From contig JAGGTO010000055.1 in NCBI GenBank assembly GCA_021163705.1, positions 1-5,517 of the forward strand: 5,517 nucleotides of DNA. The letters are read 5' to 3'. The position numbers were made by a program, and so were the translations under genes. The notes beneath the pieces were generated by a model that was not told the DNA's origin, did no database searches, and saw nothing but the letters and a program-made list of their open reading frames with translations. Shown in pieces: positions 1 to 5,517 of this stretch (positions are counted from its first letter, which is position 1; each line of letters opens with the position of its first letter). The DNA is from Thermoplasmata archaeon. Its GTDB lineage: Archaea > Thermoplasmatota > Thermoplasmata > Thermoplasmatales > Aciduliprofundaceae.

Positions 1-11
1 ACGATTCTCAT
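1..11 (-). CDS. Start of an unidentified gene running off the left edge, coupled to the regulator
   Basis: On the minus strand an ATG at 11-9 overlaps the TGA stop of the regulator (10-8) in an ATGA arrangement. The visible codons read Met-Arg-Ile and probably Val before the window ends. Eleven bases alone would mean nothing. However, a strong Shine-Dalgarno-like stretch lies just upstream, and the same ATGA coupling is used at both gene junctions of the plus-strand operon here. The product cannot be identified. It is probably co-transcribed with the regulator and might be its effector partner or an unrelated membrane or transport protein; nothing visible decides this. Confidence 0.6.
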
Positions 12-466
12 GTGATCACCCCCTCGTATTCCTGGAACAGAAGGATGAGGGAACTGAGATATTCTTCAGCTTTTTTTATTTTCTCACTTAGTGTTTCCAT
101 CTTCTTTTTTAATTCATTATTCTCCTTGGCTTTCTCCAACTTTCTTTTAAGGAGGGGCATATCGTACTTCCTTATCTCCTCTATTAAATGTATGAGTATT
201 GAAAGAATATTGCTTTCCGACTTGTACAGATATTTTTTTCCTTTTTTGCTTCGTGCTACCAGGTGCAATCTCATCAATCGGTGAAGGGAGGAGGTTATAC
301 CCGAGATACTGTAATTCAATCTTTTTTTCAGCATCTCTACGCTCATATTCTCATCATACATTATGAGCTCAGCCAGGATAATGGCATCTACATCCCTGAT
401 TCCAAGCTTGCAGAAGATCTTCGCAAGGGCATTTCTCACTGCGATCCAATCATCCATATTTTTCAT
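8..466 (-). CDS. Winged helix-turn-helix transcriptional regulator with C-terminal coiled coil
   Basis: This 152-residue protein looks like a cytoplasmic DNA-binding regulator of the MarR/GbsR/TrmB-like winged-helix type common in archaea. Residues about 22-40 form a lead-in helix (DVDAIILAELI). Residues 41-70 fit a helix-turn-helix, with a recognition-helix-like stretch around ISGITSSLHRLMRLHLV. Residues 71-82 are basic (RSKKGKKYLYK) and fit the wing. From about residue 86 to 147 the protein is Lys/Glu-rich with heptad-like hydrophobic spacing, which suggests a dimerising coiled coil. There is no obvious ligand domain, so it is probably a dimeric repressor or activator rather than a full-length TrmB. 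ATG at 466 is preferred over the in-frame ATG at 457 because a TATA-like box lies about 24 bases upstream of it, which implies a leaderless transcript. It is divergent from hyuA and therefore a plausible local regulator. Exact family and ligand are not identified. Confidence 0.8.
   Translation of the reverse strand: MKNMDDWIAVRNALAKIFCKLGIRDVDAIILAELIMYDENMSVEMLKKRLNYSISGITSSLHRLMRLHLVARSKKGKKYLYKSESNILSILIHLIEEIRKYDMPLLKRKLEKAKENNELKKKMETLSEKIKKAEEYLSSLILLFQEYEGVIT
14..25 (-). promoter_or_regulatory. Ribosome binding site for the coupled gene at the left edge
   Basis: Read on the minus strand the stretch is GAGGGGGTGATC, ending two bases before the ATG at 11. The GGTGATC part is a perfect match to the extended archaeal Shine-Dalgarno sequence AGGAGGTGATCC, the complement of the 16S rRNA 3' end. 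It lies inside the last codons of the regulator gene. Together with the overlapping ATGA, it is the main reason for calling a new gene at the window edge. Confidence 0.65.
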
Positions 467-486
467 AAAATCGTGAATAATGTGAA

Positions 487-494
487 AATATAAA
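487..494 (-). promoter_or_regulatory. TATA box of the regulator gene, predicting a leaderless mRNA
   Basis: On the minus strand this reads TTTATATT, close to the archaeal box A consensus. Its centre is about 24 bases upstream of the regulator ATG at 466. Archaeal transcription usually starts about 25 bases after the box centre, so the transcript would begin at or beside the start codon. Consistent with this, no Shine-Dalgarno site is visible before that ATG. Confidence 0.6.
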
Positions 495-501
495 AATTTT
501 T
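489..501. repeat. A/T-tract repeat copy 1 (TATAAAAATTTTT), candidate operator
   Basis: The plus strand reads TATAAAAATTTTT. The inner AAAAATTTTT (492-501) is a perfect palindrome. A near-identical copy with one extra A lies at 522-537. This copy overlaps the TATA box of the regulator gene, so a protein bound here would block that promoter. It could be an operator or simply a bent A-tract in an AT-rich promoter region; the sequence alone does not decide. Confidence 0.4.
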
Positions 502-521
502 GGCGACTGATTTTAATTATC

Positions 522-537
522 TATAAAAAATTTTTAT
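522..537. repeat. A/T-tract repeat copy 2 with 15-bp inverted repeat, candidate operator
   Basis: The plus strand reads TATAAAAAATTTTTAT. Within it, 523-537 is a 15-base inverted repeat with arms ATAAAAA and TTTTTAT around a single central A. It repeats the element at 489-501, about 34 bases away. The symmetry suits a dimeric winged-helix protein. It lies between the divergent promoters, about 60 bases upstream of the hyuA TATA box. The low complexity makes chance a real alternative. Confidence 0.4.
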
Positions 538-597
538 CAAAGATGTGTTAAATAATGCATTAAAAACCTGAAAATAGTAAAATATTGTCGCATAACA

Positions 598-605
598 TTT
601 AAATA
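598..605 (+). promoter_or_regulatory. TATA box of the hyuA-hyuB-peptidase operon
   Basis: TTTAAATA matches the archaeal box A consensus. Transcription starting about 25 bases on, near 626-630, would give a 5' leader of about 27 bases holding the Shine-Dalgarno site at 642-647 and ending at the ATG at 655. The upstream bases ATAACA could serve as a weak BRE, but this part is not convincing. Other AT-rich boxes exist further upstream; this one is best placed. Confidence 0.6.
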
Positions 606-641
606 CTTCAATTCAGTAAGGGTAACACTAAAATATTTGAT

Positions 642-647
642 GGAGGT
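642..647 (+). promoter_or_regulatory. Shine-Dalgarno site that fixes the hyuA start at 655
   Basis: GGAGGT lies seven bases before the ATG at 655. The in-frame TTG at 637 and ATG at 640 lie before or inside this site and have no ribosome binding site of their own. ATG 655 also places the conserved GVDIGG loop at residue 6, which is usual for the family. Confidence 0.8.
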
Positions 648-654
648 ATTAAAA

Positions 655-2730
655 ATGGGATGGAGAATAGGTGTTGACATAGGCGGAGCTTTTACCGACT
701 TCTATGCCATAAATCCCGACACAGGTGAGACAGTGTGGGTTAAGGGTGAGACTACACCCAAGGAACCTTCCAAAGGTGTTATAGAAACCATAAAAAAGAG
801 CAAAATGGATCTTAGCAAAGCTGAAGCTCTGATTCATGGTCAGACGCTGGTTATCAATTCGGTGGTCACGAGAAGTGGAGCGAAGGTTGGATTAATAACA
901 ACCTATGGTTACAGGGATTCCTTAGAGCTCCAGAGGGCAAATCGCAGAGATATGTATAATTTCAGATACAGAAAGCCAGAGCCCTTTGTACCGCGATATC
1001 TCAGGCTTGAGGTTAATGAAAGAATAAAAAGTGATGGTGAAGTTTTGAAGAAGCTGAATCCAGAGGAATTAAAAAAGATAGTGGAAAAATTCAAAAAAGA
1101 AGGTGTAGAATCCATATGCATAAGTTTTCTGAATTCCTATGCAAATCCCAAGCATGAGATAGAGGCAGGAAAGCTCGTGAGAGAGTTAACAAATGGGGAG
1201 ATCCCCATAACGCTGGGCCATGAAATCACAAGAGAGTGGGGAGAGTATGAGAGAACAAACACTGCAGTACTAAATGCTTTTGTGAAGCCAAAGATGTACA
1301 ATTATTTGAGTACCCTCGAAAGAGAGATAAGCAAAATGGGATTCAATGGTTCATTTTTTGCCATGCTATCAAATGGAGGCATGGCTCCCTTTGAATTTGT
1401 AAAAGAATATCCAATATATTCAATAGAATCTGGACCTGTGGCGGGTGTTATAGGTGCCATAGCCCTCGGTGAATTGCTCAACGAAAAGAATATAATAGCA
1501 CTGGATGGTGGTAGTACTACGACAAAAGCAAGTCTTGTGGAGGATTTGACACCCAAGATCCATAGCGAATATTATGTTGGTAGAGACAAATTCAATCCCG
1601 GATATCCAGTGAAGGTTCCTGTGGTGGATATAGAGGAGGTAGGTAATGGTGGTACGAGCATAGCTTGGATTGATGAAGTTGGCAATCTCAGAGTGGGGCC
1701 AAAGGCCATGGGAGCAGATCCTGGACCTGCCTGTTATGGAAAGGGTGGGGATGAGCCCACTGTCACCGATGCTTATGTGGTTAATGGATTAATAAATCCC
1801 AACTACCTCCTGGGAGGAGAGATGAAAATCTACAGGGAGCTTGCGGTGAAGGTAATTAAGGAGAAGATTGCCAGGTATTTCGATATCAGTGTGGAAGAAG
1901 CGGCGGAGGGAATAGTCAAGCTTGCCAATGAGAATGCTGCCAATGCCATAAGAATAATATCCGTGCAGAAGGGCTATGATCCCAGGGAATTTACACTTAT
2001 AGCCCATGGAGGCTCAGGACCCATGTTTGCACCCTTCATTGCAGAGGATCTGGAGATAAGAAAAATAATAATTCCCGCTATTCATCCTGGAGTATTTTCT
2101 GCATGGGGAATGCTCCTCTCTGACATAAGACATGATGTGATAAGTACCAATATAGTTAGGCTTGACTGGAGCGATGCTGCTGAGAGAATAAATAACACAT
2201 ACAACGAGCTTGAGAGGAAGCTCTTAGATATCTATGAAAAAGAAGGGTTCAAAGAGCAGGAGGTTATAGTCTCAAGATATGCGGATATGAGATATAAAGG
2301 TCAGGAGCACACGGTCAAAGTTCCAATACCATCAGGAGAAATCAAGGAAAATAAATTGGATGAAATAAAAGATAGGTTCCACGCTTATCATGAGAGGGCA
2401 TATAGCTTCAAGCTTCTGGATAGTCCTGTGGAGATTGTGAACTTCCATGTAACAGGGATAGTGAAGGCTCGGAGAGTTACAATTCAGGAGAAAAAGAGCA
2501 ACAATACCTCTGCGAAGGATGCCATAAAGGAAGAAAGAAAGATATTCTTAAATGGAGAGTTCCAGGTTTTGCCTGTTATGGACAGGGATAAGCTACCTAT
2601 TGGAACGACAATAGATGGACCAATGATAATCGAGGACCCGACTTCCACGGTGCTTGTACTTCAATCGCAGAAGATGCAGGTGGATAAGTATGGTAATATT
2701 ATTATTGTGAGGAAGGAGGTGAAAGAATGA
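655..2730 (+). CDS. hyuA: HyuA: ATP-dependent hydantoinase / 5-oxoprolinase / acetone carboxylase-family subunit A
   Basis: This is the actin-like (ASKHA fold) ATP-using subunit of an ATP-dependent cyclic-amide hydrolase or carboxylase of the HyuA / 5-oxoprolinase N-half / AcxA family. In that family it phosphorylates the substrate so that the HyuB partner can complete the reaction. At 691 residues it has the usual length. The N-terminal domain (about 3-175) has the first phosphate loop GVDIGGAFTD at 6-15, HGQT at 61-64 and a PEPFVPR segment near 108-114. The central domain (about 195-490) has SGPVAG at 259-264, the second loop DGGSTTTKAS at 284-293, GNGGTSIAW near 330-338, GADPGPACYG at 353-362 and HGGSGP at 451-456. 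The C-terminal domain (about 500-685) contains ADMRYKGQ at 543-550. Two loops differ from the usual family sequence: GGAFTD instead of GGTFTD, and DGGSTTTK instead of DMGGTTxK. The reading frame is intact, and the stop overlaps hyuB by ATGA. The protein is cytoplasmic, with no signal peptide. Substrate is unresolved among 5-oxoproline, hydantoins and a carboxylated ketone; a cyclic amide is my preference. Confidence 0.93.
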   Translation: MGWRIGVDIGGAFTDFYAINPDTGETVWVKGETTPKEPSKGVIETIKKSKMDLSKAEALIHGQTLVINSVVTRSGAKVGLITTYGYRDSLELQRANRRDMYNFRYRKPEPFVPRYLRLEVNERIKSDGEVLKKLNPEELKKIVEKFKKEGVESICISFLNSYANPKHEIEAGKLVRELTNGEIPITLGHEITREWGEYERTNTAVLNAFVKPKMYNYLSTLEREISKMGFNGSFFAMLSNGGMAPFEFVKEYPIYSIESGPVAGVIGAIALGELLNEKNIIALDGGSTTTKASLVEDLTPKIHSEYYVGRDKFNPGYPVKVPVVDIEEVGNGGTSIAWIDEVGNLRVGPKAMGADPGPACYGKGGDEPTVTDAYVVNGLINPNYLLGGEMKIYRELAVKVIKEKIARYFDISVEEAAEGIVKLANENAANAIRIISVQKGYDPREFTLIAHGGSGPMFAPFIAEDLEIRKIIIPAIHPGVFSAWGMLLSDIRHDVISTNIVRLDWSDAAERINNTYNELERKLLDIYEKEGFKEQEVIVSRYADMRYKGQEHTVKVPIPSGEIKENKLDEIKDRFHAYHERAYSFKLLDSPVEIVNFHVTGIVKARRVTIQEKKSNNTSAKDAIKEERKIFLNGEFQVLPVMDRDKLPIGTTIDGPMIIEDPTSTVLVLQSQKMQVDKYGNIIIVRKEVKE
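2713..2722 (+). promoter_or_regulatory. Ribosome binding site of hyuB inside the end of hyuA
   Basis: AAGGAGGTGA is a near-perfect match to the archaeal Shine-Dalgarno consensus, four bases before the hyuB ATG at 2727. It lies within the last codons of hyuA, and the start overlaps the hyuA stop as ATGA. This supports coupled translation and matched amounts of the two subunits. Confidence 0.8.
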
Positions 2731-4466
2731 GTGTTGATCCCTTCACACTTGAAATAATAAAGAATGGCCTGGTGGTTGCAAATGAGGAGATGTTTCAGGC
2801 GTTTGCGAGAACTGCAAAGAGCCCCGTCATATACGAGGTTTTGGATTTTGCTGTGGGTATGACTGATGGTAGTGGTAATCTGATTGCTCAAGCTCCAGGT
2901 GTTCCTGCCTTCTCAGGAGTTTTGGATTTTGCAGCCCGTGAGGTTCTAGAGAAATGGAAGAATGACTTACATCCGGGAGATATAATTGTGGCAAATGTAC
3001 CCTATTATTCAGGTACGCATCTCAATGATGTCACGCTGACCCTACCACTATTTTATAAGGATGAGCTTATTGGAATGGTTATCAACAAGGGACACTGGAG
3101 CGAAGTTGGAGGTATGGCCTTTGGTAGCTGGAATCCAAACGCTACTGAGATTTATCAAGAGGGGCTAATGCTCCCCTGTGTGAAATTATATGAAGAAGGT
3201 AAGCCCAATAAGGATGTGATTGACATAATCCTGGAGAATTCAAGGCTTCCAGATTATACCTACGGAGATATGGAGGCACAGGCAGCCTCTATGCGTGTAG
3301 CTGCAAGGAGAGTATTTACTCTGATTGAGAAGTATGGGATAGATAGTGTCCTTCAGGCAATGCAAAAGCTGCTGGATGATGGGAGGAAATATGCAATGCT
3401 AAAATTGAAGGAGTTGCCCAAGGGAGAATTTGAGGCGGAAGATTACATAGATAGTGCCATAGCTCAGACGGATGAGCCTGTATATGTGAGGGCCAAGATT
3501 AAAATCACAGAAGACAAATTTTTGGTGGACTTTACAGGAAGTGGAAAGCAGGTGATGAGTCCTATCAACTCTCCGTTTCCTGCAACCGTTTCAGGTGTAA
3601 GAGAGACCTATATGGCTGTGACTGATCCTCATGCCCATCCCAATGCAGGATTTTTCGCACCTCTCGAGGTTATCGCACCTCCAGGAACTGTATTCCATCC
3701 AGTTAAACCTGCGCCCACATCCACAGATTGGGAAGCCATTGCCTATGCCACTGATCTTGTATGGAAAGCTCTTGCACCCCATGTACCTGAAAAACTTACA
3801 GCTGGGCATTTTGTCTCGATTCTTGCCACGATAGTTGGTGGTGTTGATGATAGAACGGGAGAGCCATTTGCCATAGTGGAACCACAGCCAGGCGGTTGGG
3901 GTGCAGGCTACGATATGGATGGGACCAGTGGACTTGTTGCATGTGGAGATGGCGAGACCTACATTGCCTCTTCAGAGGTATATGAGAAAAACTTCCCCAT
4001 AATGGTGGAGAGATACATGCTTAATACTGAGAATGGTGTAGGTCATGGAAAATTCAGAGGTGGTTTTGGAGTTATAAGAGAATATCGCATTCTGAATAGC
4101 AGTGCCCTGGCTACATTGCAGGTAGGTCGCCATGATTTCCCACCATGGGGTGTAGATGGAGGTCTTCCAGGGCCTGGAAACAAGATAATACTCTACAGGA
4201 ATGGAAAGGCTGAGGAGATCAGAAGGATATCTGCGGAAGTACTTAAGAAAGGAGACCTAATAAGCTTCCGTTCATCTGGTGGTGGCGGATGGGGAGATCC
4301 CCTGGAGAGAGATCCTCAGAGAGTTCTGGATGATTACAGGAACGAGCTTATAACATTGGAGATTGCGGAGAATATATACGGAGTAAAAATAGATCCTGAG
4401 AGAATGGAGGTGGATTGGGAAGCCACCAAACAGCTTAGGGAGAAGCTCCGGAGTGAAAGAAAATGA
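2727..4466 (+). CDS. hyuB: HyuB: ATP-dependent hydantoinase / 5-oxoprolinase / acetone carboxylase-family subunit B
   Basis: This is the second subunit of the HyuAB enzyme, homologous to the C-terminal half of eukaryotic 5-oxoprolinase and to the large subunit of acetone carboxylase. At 579 residues it is full length. The family hallmarks appear in order: VDPFTLEIIKNGL at 3-15, the NVPYYSGTHLNDVTL block at 90-104, GHWSEVGG at 122-129, a QEGLMLP segment at 144-150, a GDMEAQ segment at 180-185, DFTGSG at 268-273, and the Gly-rich C-terminal SSGGGGWGDPLERDP at 516-530. His98, Asp101 and His123 have the spacing (HxxD, then His 25 residues after the first) that I recall for the manganese ligands of the acetone carboxylase alpha subunit (His150, Asp153, His175). 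A divalent metal site is therefore likely; the ligand numbers are from memory. The gene is translationally coupled to hyuA and to the following peptidase. No signal peptide or membrane segment is seen. No third small carboxylase subunit is visible in the window, which leans towards a hydrolase but does not exclude a carboxylase. Confidence 0.93.
   Translation: MSVDPFTLEIIKNGLVVANEEMFQAFARTAKSPVIYEVLDFAVGMTDGSGNLIAQAPGVPAFSGVLDFAAREVLEKWKNDLHPGDIIVANVPYYSGTHLNDVTLTLPLFYKDELIGMVINKGHWSEVGGMAFGSWNPNATEIYQEGLMLPCVKLYEEGKPNKDVIDIILENSRLPDYTYGDMEAQAASMRVAARRVFTLIEKYGIDSVLQAMQKLLDDGRKYAMLKLKELPKGEFEAEDYIDSAIAQTDEPVYVRAKIKITEDKFLVDFTGSGKQVMSPINSPFPATVSGVRETYMAVTDPHAHPNAGFFAPLEVIAPPGTVFHPVKPAPTSTDWEAIAYATDLVWKALAPHVPEKLTAGHFVSILATIVGGVDDRTGEPFAIVEPQPGGWGAGYDMDGTSGLVACGDGETYIASSEVYEKNFPIMVERYMLNTENGVGHGKFRGGFGVIREYRILNSSALATLQVGRHDFPPWGVDGGLPGPGNKIILYRNGKAEEIRRISAEVLKKGDLISFRSSGGGGWGDPLERDPQRVLDDYRNELITLEIAENIYGVKIDPERMEVDWEATKQLREKLRSERK
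4450..4456 (+). promoter_or_regulatory. Ribosome binding site of the M24 peptidase gene
   Basis: GGAGTGA, one base off the strong GGAGGTGA, ends six bases before the ATG at 4463 and lies in the last codons of hyuB. The start codon overlaps the hyuB stop as ATGA, the same arrangement as at the hyuA-hyuB junction. This indicates a polycistronic mRNA with coupled translation. Confidence 0.7.
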
Positions 4467-5517
4467 GGCTGAATAAGCTTCAGGAGAGAATTGCAGGAGA
4501 ATGGGATGCTGCAATAATCTCTCCTGGTACCAATTTTTATTATCTTACCGGTCTAAATCCTCTTGGCACCTTGGAAAGATTATTTCTCCTGGTGGTTCCC
4601 GGAGAGTCATCACCTTTCATAATTGCTCCGAAGCTCTATGAGCAAGAACTGAAATCTTTCCCCATAGAAACCATTTTCTGGAGTGATAGTGAGGATCCCT
4701 ATTATATATTCAGGGAAAAAATTGAGAGCATTAGAAGAAAAATGGGAAAAATGCTCATTGAAGATCATCTTCCAGCAGGCATACTTCTTAAAATGCTTGA
4801 TGCTCTCAAGGATTACAAACTGGAGCCTTTAAGTCCTATAATTTCAGAGTTTCGGATGCGCAAATCCTCGGAGGAGATAGAGTTACTTAAGAAAGCGGCT
4901 GAGATAGTGGACAAGGTATTCTATCATATAATCGAGAATGAGGAACTAAGAGGAATGAAGGAGATCGAGGTGGCCTATCTGATTGAATCACTCATCAAGA
5001 AATTTGGAGGCGAAGGATTATCTTTTCCACCTATTGTGGCCTCAGGTCCGAATGGAGCGAACCCCCATCATACTCCCGGAGAAAGAGAAATAAGGGATGG
5101 GGATCTGGTTATAATGGATTATGGTGCGATTTACCATGGATATTGCTCAGACATTACAAGAACAGTGGGCATAGGAAAACTTTCAGAAGAGGCAAAGAAA
5201 GTATACGAGGTGGTCAAAGAGGCCCAAGAGACAGCTTTTCAGAGGGTAAGGGAAGGAGTTATGGCAAAAGAGATAGATCTCGCGGCAAGAAATGTGATAG
5301 AGAGCAAGGGCTATGGAGAATATTTCATACATCGAACCGGTCATGGACTTGGATTGGATGTACATGAAGAGCCATATATTACACCCACAAATGAGAGAAT
5401 TCTGGAGAACGGGATGGTGTTCACTATTGAGCCTGGAATATATCTACCCGGAAAACTGGGGGTGAGGATAGAAGATGATGTATATGTATCTGCTAAGGGT
5501 ATAAGGTTGACCCAGGC
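4463..5517 (+). CDS. pepQ: M24 family metallopeptidase, Xaa-Pro dipeptidase/aminopeptidase type (3' end cut by window)
   Basis: The frame opens with MRLNKLQERI and stays open for 351 codons to the window edge. An archaeal prolidase is roughly 350-360 residues, so only a few residues should be missing. Residues 1 to about 125 form a creatinase-like N-terminal domain (DAAIISPGTNFYYLTGL at 15-31). From about 130 on is the pita-bread catalytic domain. All five dinuclear metal ligands are visible: Asp219 in MDYGA, Asp230 in SDITRT, His294 in HRTGHGLG, Glu323 in TIEPGIY and Glu337 in RIEDDV. Their spacing (11, 64, 29, 14) equals that of Pyrococcus furiosus prolidase as I remember it (Asp209, Asp220, His284, Glu313, Glu327). 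The active-site histidines in NPHHTPGER (202-203) and DVHEEP (301) are also present. The enzyme should cleave X-Pro dipeptides or remove residues before proline in the cytoplasm. It is translationally coupled to hyuB. The gene symbol reflects family likeness; aminopeptidase P-like specificity is the alternative. Creatinase is unlikely because the metal ligands are intact. Confidence 0.9.
   Translation, partial: MRLNKLQERIAGEWDAAIISPGTNFYYLTGLNPLGTLERLFLLVVPGESSPFIIAPKLYEQELKSFPIETIFWSDSEDPYYIFREKIESIRRKMGKMLIEDHLPAGILLKMLDALKDYKLEPLSPIISEFRMRKSSEEIELLKKAAEIVDKVFYHIIENEELRGMKEIEVAYLIESLIKKFGGEGLSFPPIVASGPNGANPHHTPGEREIRDGDLVIMDYGAIYHGYCSDITRTVGIGKLSEEAKKVYEVVKEAQETAFQRVREGVMAKEIDLAARNVIESKGYGEYFIHRTGHGLGLDVHEEPYITPTNERILENGMVFTIEPGIYLPGKLGVRIEDDVYVSAKGIRLTQ

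Noticed and set aside
12..493. Plus-strand open frames (12-284 and 263-493) opposite the regulator gene
   Set aside because: They are antisense to a convincing winged-helix gene. They have no recognisable domain and no good ribosome binding site, and their Phe/Ser-rich composition is what the complement of a Lys/Glu-rich coiled coil gives.
489..537. A/T-tract stretches as transcription terminators
   Set aside because: They lie between the 5' ends of divergent genes, where no transcript is expected to end, and the A/T symmetry gives only weak hairpins.
637..654. Upstream hyuA starts at TTG 637 and ATG 640
   Set aside because: The GGAGGT site at 642-647 lies downstream of or inside these starts and is correctly spaced only for ATG 655. 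The extra residues are not part of the family core.
2661..2891. Minus-strand frame across the hyuA-hyuB junction
   Set aside because: It lies opposite conserved coding sequence of two genes, has no ribosome binding site, and shows no known motif.
5143..5367. Arg/Gly-rich plus-strand frame inside the peptidase region, and its minus-strand counterpart at 5183-5365
   Set aside because: Both overlap the catalytic core of the M24 peptidase, whose own frame carries all metal ligands. They are out-of-frame shadows.
4463..5517. Creatinase identity for the M24 gene, giving an N-methylhydantoin/creatinine pathway with hyuAB
   Set aside because: Creatinases share the fold but lack the dinuclear metal ligands. 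Here Asp219, Asp230, His294, Glu323 and Glu337 are all present, so a metallopeptidase is much more likely.

Overview
The window looks archaeal and chromosomal, probably from a thermophilic euryarchaeon. Three things point that way: TATA-type promoter boxes, strong Shine-Dalgarno sites matching the 3' end of archaeal 16S rRNA, and codon use rich in ATA and AGA/AGG. A peptide-fermenting member of the Thermoplasmatota, such as a relative of Aciduliprofundum, would fit, but that placement is a guess from style and not a database match. No mobile element, RNA gene, CRISPR array or sign of recent transfer was seen.

Layout. The left 466 bases carry, on the minus strand, a small winged-helix regulator with a C-terminal coiled coil. 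Its stop codon overlaps the start of another minus-strand gene, of which only the first codons lie in the window. An intergenic stretch of about 190 bases follows (about 20% G+C by my count over 481-600). It holds divergent promoters and A/T-tract palindromes. On the plus strand, three genes are joined by ATGA stop/start overlaps, each with its own Shine-Dalgarno site: hyuA (655-2730), hyuB (2727-4466) and an M24 metallopeptidase of the Xaa-Pro dipeptidase type (4463 to the right edge, cut just before its end).

Function. HyuA and HyuB together form an ATP-dependent enzyme of the hydantoinase / 5-oxoprolinase / acetone carboxylase superfamily. HyuA is the actin-fold ATP-using subunit and HyuB the metal-containing partner. 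Translational coupling to a proline-specific dipeptidase suggests a cytoplasmic salvage route for awkward peptide products: cyclised residues such as 5-oxoproline, and imide-bonded X-Pro dipeptides. That is an inference; the exact substrate cannot be read from the sequence. The divergent regulator is the obvious candidate to control both its own transcript and the operon.

The region is mostly ordinary metabolism. The points most worth a second look are the unusual phosphate-loop sequences of HyuA, the HyuAB-peptidase coupling, the A/T-tract repeats in the shared promoter region (one contains the regulator's own TATA box), and the coupled gene that leaves the left edge.
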